Origin: Caulobacter sp. B11
GTDB taxonomy: Bacteria > Pseudomonadota > Alphaproteobacteria > Caulobacterales > Caulobacteraceae
Assembly: GCF_002737765.1 (NCBI RefSeq)
Contig: NZ_PEGG01000061.1
Span: forward strand, 1 to 7,895
Length of the DNA: 7,895 bases
Reading direction: 5' to 3'
Made by a program: the position numbers and the translations under genes. This document shows, one piece after another, positions 6,159-7,895 of this stretch. Position 1 is the stretch's first letter; every line of letters begins with the position of its first letter. A model generated the notes under the pieces. That model was not told the origin of the DNA, did not search any database, and was given only the letters and a program-made list of their open reading frames with translations.

Positions 6159-6942
6159 ATGATCGATTTTGATGACGTGCATGTGCGCTATCCAGACGGC
6201 TGCATCGCGCTCGACGGTGTCAGCTTCCGGGTGCCGCAGGGACAGTTTTGTGTGATCCTGGGCCTTCCGGATCGGGCAAATCTACCCTGCTGCGCACCGT
6301 CAACGGCCTGGTGACCCCAACCTCTGGCAAGGTCGCGATCGGCGGCGTGAGGGTGGAGCGTAAGAGCCTGTCCGTCCTGCGACCGGCGATCGGCATGATC
6401 CATCAACACTTCGGCCTGGTGGACCGATCCTCCGCCGCCACCAATGTTGTCTGCGGCGCGCTGCCGGCGATTTCACTGGGGCGGGCGATGCTGGGCCTGT
6501 TTCCCGAGCACCATCGCCGCAAGGCCTGCGAACTGATGGCCGCGGTCGGACTTGGACCCGAGCATCTGCGGCGCCGGGTCAAGGATATGTCGGGGGCCAG
6601 CAGCAGCGCGTCGGTATCGCGCGCGCCTTCATGCTCGATCCCGGCGTCGTGTTGGCCGACGAACCGGTGGCTAGCCTGGATCCGAAGATCAGCGCCGACG
6701 TGCTCCGTTTGCTGAAGGATCAGGCCAAGCTGCGCGGCGCCACGGTCCTGTGCAGCCTGCACCAGATCGACCTGGCCCGCGCGTTCTCGGATCGGATCAT
6801 CGCCTTGAGCGGCGGCCGCGTCGTGTTCGACGGTCCTCCGGATCAGCTGTCCACCGAGCATCTCGGCAGGATCTATGGCGACATCGCCTTGTCCGACGCG
6901 CCCGCGAGCCCCGCCCATGCCCAACCGGAGCCCGTGTCGTGA
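6159..6942 (+). pseudogene. phnC: Phosphonate-family ABC transporter ATP-binding protein PhnC, two frameshifts
   Basis: ATPase subunit of the importer. From ATG 6159 the frame gives MIDFDDVHVRYPDGCIALDG and reaches GQFCVILG, then breaks at 6260-6264, where one G or C is missing. The next frame carries the Walker A GPSGSGKST, LLRTVNGLVTPTSGKV and the Q-loop GMIHQHFGLV. It breaks again in the G run 6592-6596: five G where six would restore the ABC signature MSGGQQQRVGIARAF. The third frame carries Walker B VVLADEP, D-loop SLDP, H-loop CSLHQIDLARAFSDRI and a normal C-terminus. With two bases restored the protein is 261 residues, the family norm, and every ATPase motif is present. The start has no evident ribosome site and probably depends on coupling from phnD. 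The stop overlaps the phnE start (GTGA). Sequence error or very recent mutation is likelier than old decay. Confidence 0.9.
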
Positions 6943-7895
6943 CCACGCCCTCTTCGCAGCTCCTGCGGCATGAATGGCGGTTTCCGCCGCCCTACAACGC
7001 CCGCGGGCTTGGCCTCGCGCTGATCGCGATCCTCGTGCTGCTCTTCACGGGCTCGCGCGTCGAGATCGTCCGCATGCTGGTCCTGTCGGGGGAGGGGCTG
7101 CTGGCGACAGTAGGCTTGAAGGACGATTCCCAGGTGGCCAAGGGATTCGCCACGATCGGACAGCAATTGTTTCCTCCCGTCATCGCCGAGCGCACCGAAA
7201 CCAGCCGCATCGAGAATTTCGACCCGGCCCATCTGCCGCTCTGGGCTCACCTGGAAACAGTGGAGCGCACCGTCGAAACGCTCAATCCCGACACGCTCCA
7301 GACGGATCATTCCATCGAGCGCGTGCAATATTTGGTGGAGCCTTTCGGCTATTTGCGACATGTCGCGCTGAAACTGGTCGAGACGCTCGAGATCGCCCTT
7401 TGGGGAACGGCTCTGGCGATTATTCTCGCAGCGCCCCTGGCGATCCTGGGCGCCCGTAACCTTACGCCGCATCCCCTCGTCTATGGGGCCGCGCGCATGG
7501 TGGTCAGCTTCTTTCGGTCAATCCCCGAACTGATCAGCGCTTTGTTCCTGGTCCTAGCCTACGGCTTTGGCCCGATCGCCGGCGTGCTGGCCCTGGCCTT
7601 CCATGCCGCGGGATTTCTGGGAAAGTTCTATGCCGAGGATATCGAGAACGCGGACCCCCGAGCCCAGGAGGCGCTCGGCGCCATCGGCGCGGACCGCCTC
7701 AAGGTACTGATCTATGCCATCCTACCCCAGGTCGCCCCGCAGTACATAGCCTATACACTCTACGTACTGGATCGAAATGTTCGAATGGCCACAGTCATTG
7801 GCCTAGTCGGGGCTGGAGGCATTGGTCAAGAACTAAAGGGCCGGTACGATATGTACAACTACGGCCATGTTGCGACTATATTGTTAGCGATATCA
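6939..7895 (+). CDS. phnE: Phosphonate-family ABC transporter permease PhnE, 3' end beyond the window
   Basis: Inner-membrane permease of the importer; 319 codons are present without a stop. The GTG start overlaps the phnC stop (GTGA) and has GGAG at 6927-6930. Segment 1 (residues ~22-38, LGLALIAILVLLFTGSR) is a membrane helix. After a long, mostly polar stretch (~60-140), the BPD_transp_1 core starts at VETLEIALWGTALAIILAAP, continues through GARNLTPHPLVYGAARMVVS and FRSIPELISALFLVLAYGFG, and reaches the EAA loop EALGAIGADRLKVLIYAILP (244-263), which docks on the ATPase. VRMATVIGLVGAGGIGQEL is the conserved late motif. The protein is longer than common PhnE (about 260-290 residues), mainly because of the insert between helix 1 and the core. 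No frameshift is seen. From about 7704 codon use turns A/T-rich (GTA, CTA, ATA, TTA) while the protein stays PhnE-like. Confidence 0.92.
   Translation, partial: MTTPSSQLLRHEWRFPPPYNARGLGLALIAILVLLFTGSRVEIVRMLVLSGEGLLATVGLKDDSQVAKGFATIGQQLFPPVIAERTETSRIENFDPAHLPLWAHLETVERTVETLNPDTLQTDHSIERVQYLVEPFGYLRHVALKLVETLEIALWGTALAIILAAPLAILGARNLTPHPLVYGAARMVVSFFRSIPELISALFLVLAYGFGPIAGVLALAFHAAGFLGKFYAEDIENADPRAQEALGAIGADRLKVLIYAILPQVAPQYIAYTLYVLDRNVRMATVIGLVGAGGIGQELKGRYDMYNYGHVATILLAIS

Noticed and set aside
6260..6596. Programmed ribosomal frameshifting in phnC
   Set aside because: No slippery heptamer with a downstream structure is evident; two separate shifts within one ATPase gene, and two more in neighbours, fit base loss better.
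6403..7472. Two minus-strand open frames opposite phnC and phnE
   Set aside because: Both are shadows of conserved coding sequence; their Asp/Arg/Gln-rich translations resemble no protein family.

Overview
The window reads as chromosomal DNA of a GC-rich alphaproteobacterium, most likely Caulobacter or a close relative in the Caulobacterales. The grounds are the strong G/C bias at third codon positions, a large TonB-dependent receptor as nutrient porin, GTG and TTG starts, and the protein style. The genus is inferred from style alone.

Layout, left to right. (1) Minus strand, 3021 down to 1: a TonB-dependent outer-membrane receptor, followed after a strong hairpin by the first 200 codons of a Tat-exported PhoD-type phosphodiesterase/alkaline phosphatase that runs off the left edge. 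(2) 3022-3236: a divergent promoter region with a good PHO box facing the receptor. (3) 3237-4016, plus: a HAD class IIA phosphatase. (4) 4026-4927, minus: an RpiR-family regulator (HTH plus SIS domain) split by one frameshift and convergent with the phosphatase. (5) 4928-5251: a gene-free divergent region with a second PHO box, built like the first and facing right. (6) 5252-7895, plus: phnD, phnC and phnE, an ABC importer of the phosphonate family. phnE runs off the right edge.

Taken together this looks like a phosphorus-acquisition locus. PhoD would cleave phosphate esters outside the cytoplasm, and the receptor would bring substrate or product across the outer membrane. PhnD would bind a phosphorus compound in the periplasm, and PhnCE would import it. 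The HAD enzyme could release phosphate in the cytoplasm, and the RpiR protein could sense a phosphorylated metabolite. The two PHO boxes share the half-site pattern TTCATC-N5-GTCAT, 9-nt spacing to a TTAGGC/TTAAGG -10 candidate and an intervening GCATGC, which supports joint PhoB control. No C-P lyase or other phosphonate-degrading gene is visible, so the real substrate is open. An imported phosphate ester fits the RpiR and HAD neighbours at least as well as a phosphonate.

Four single-base losses disrupt rpiR (one), phnD (one, at the signal peptide) and phnC (two), all between about 4.6 and 6.6 kb. The conserved motifs on both sides are otherwise intact. Homopolymer undercalling in the sequence, or very recent decay, fits better than old pseudogenes. 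The last ~190 bases of phnE switch to A/T-richer codons while still encoding conserved PhnE protein, which suggests a recombination boundary or an assembly join.
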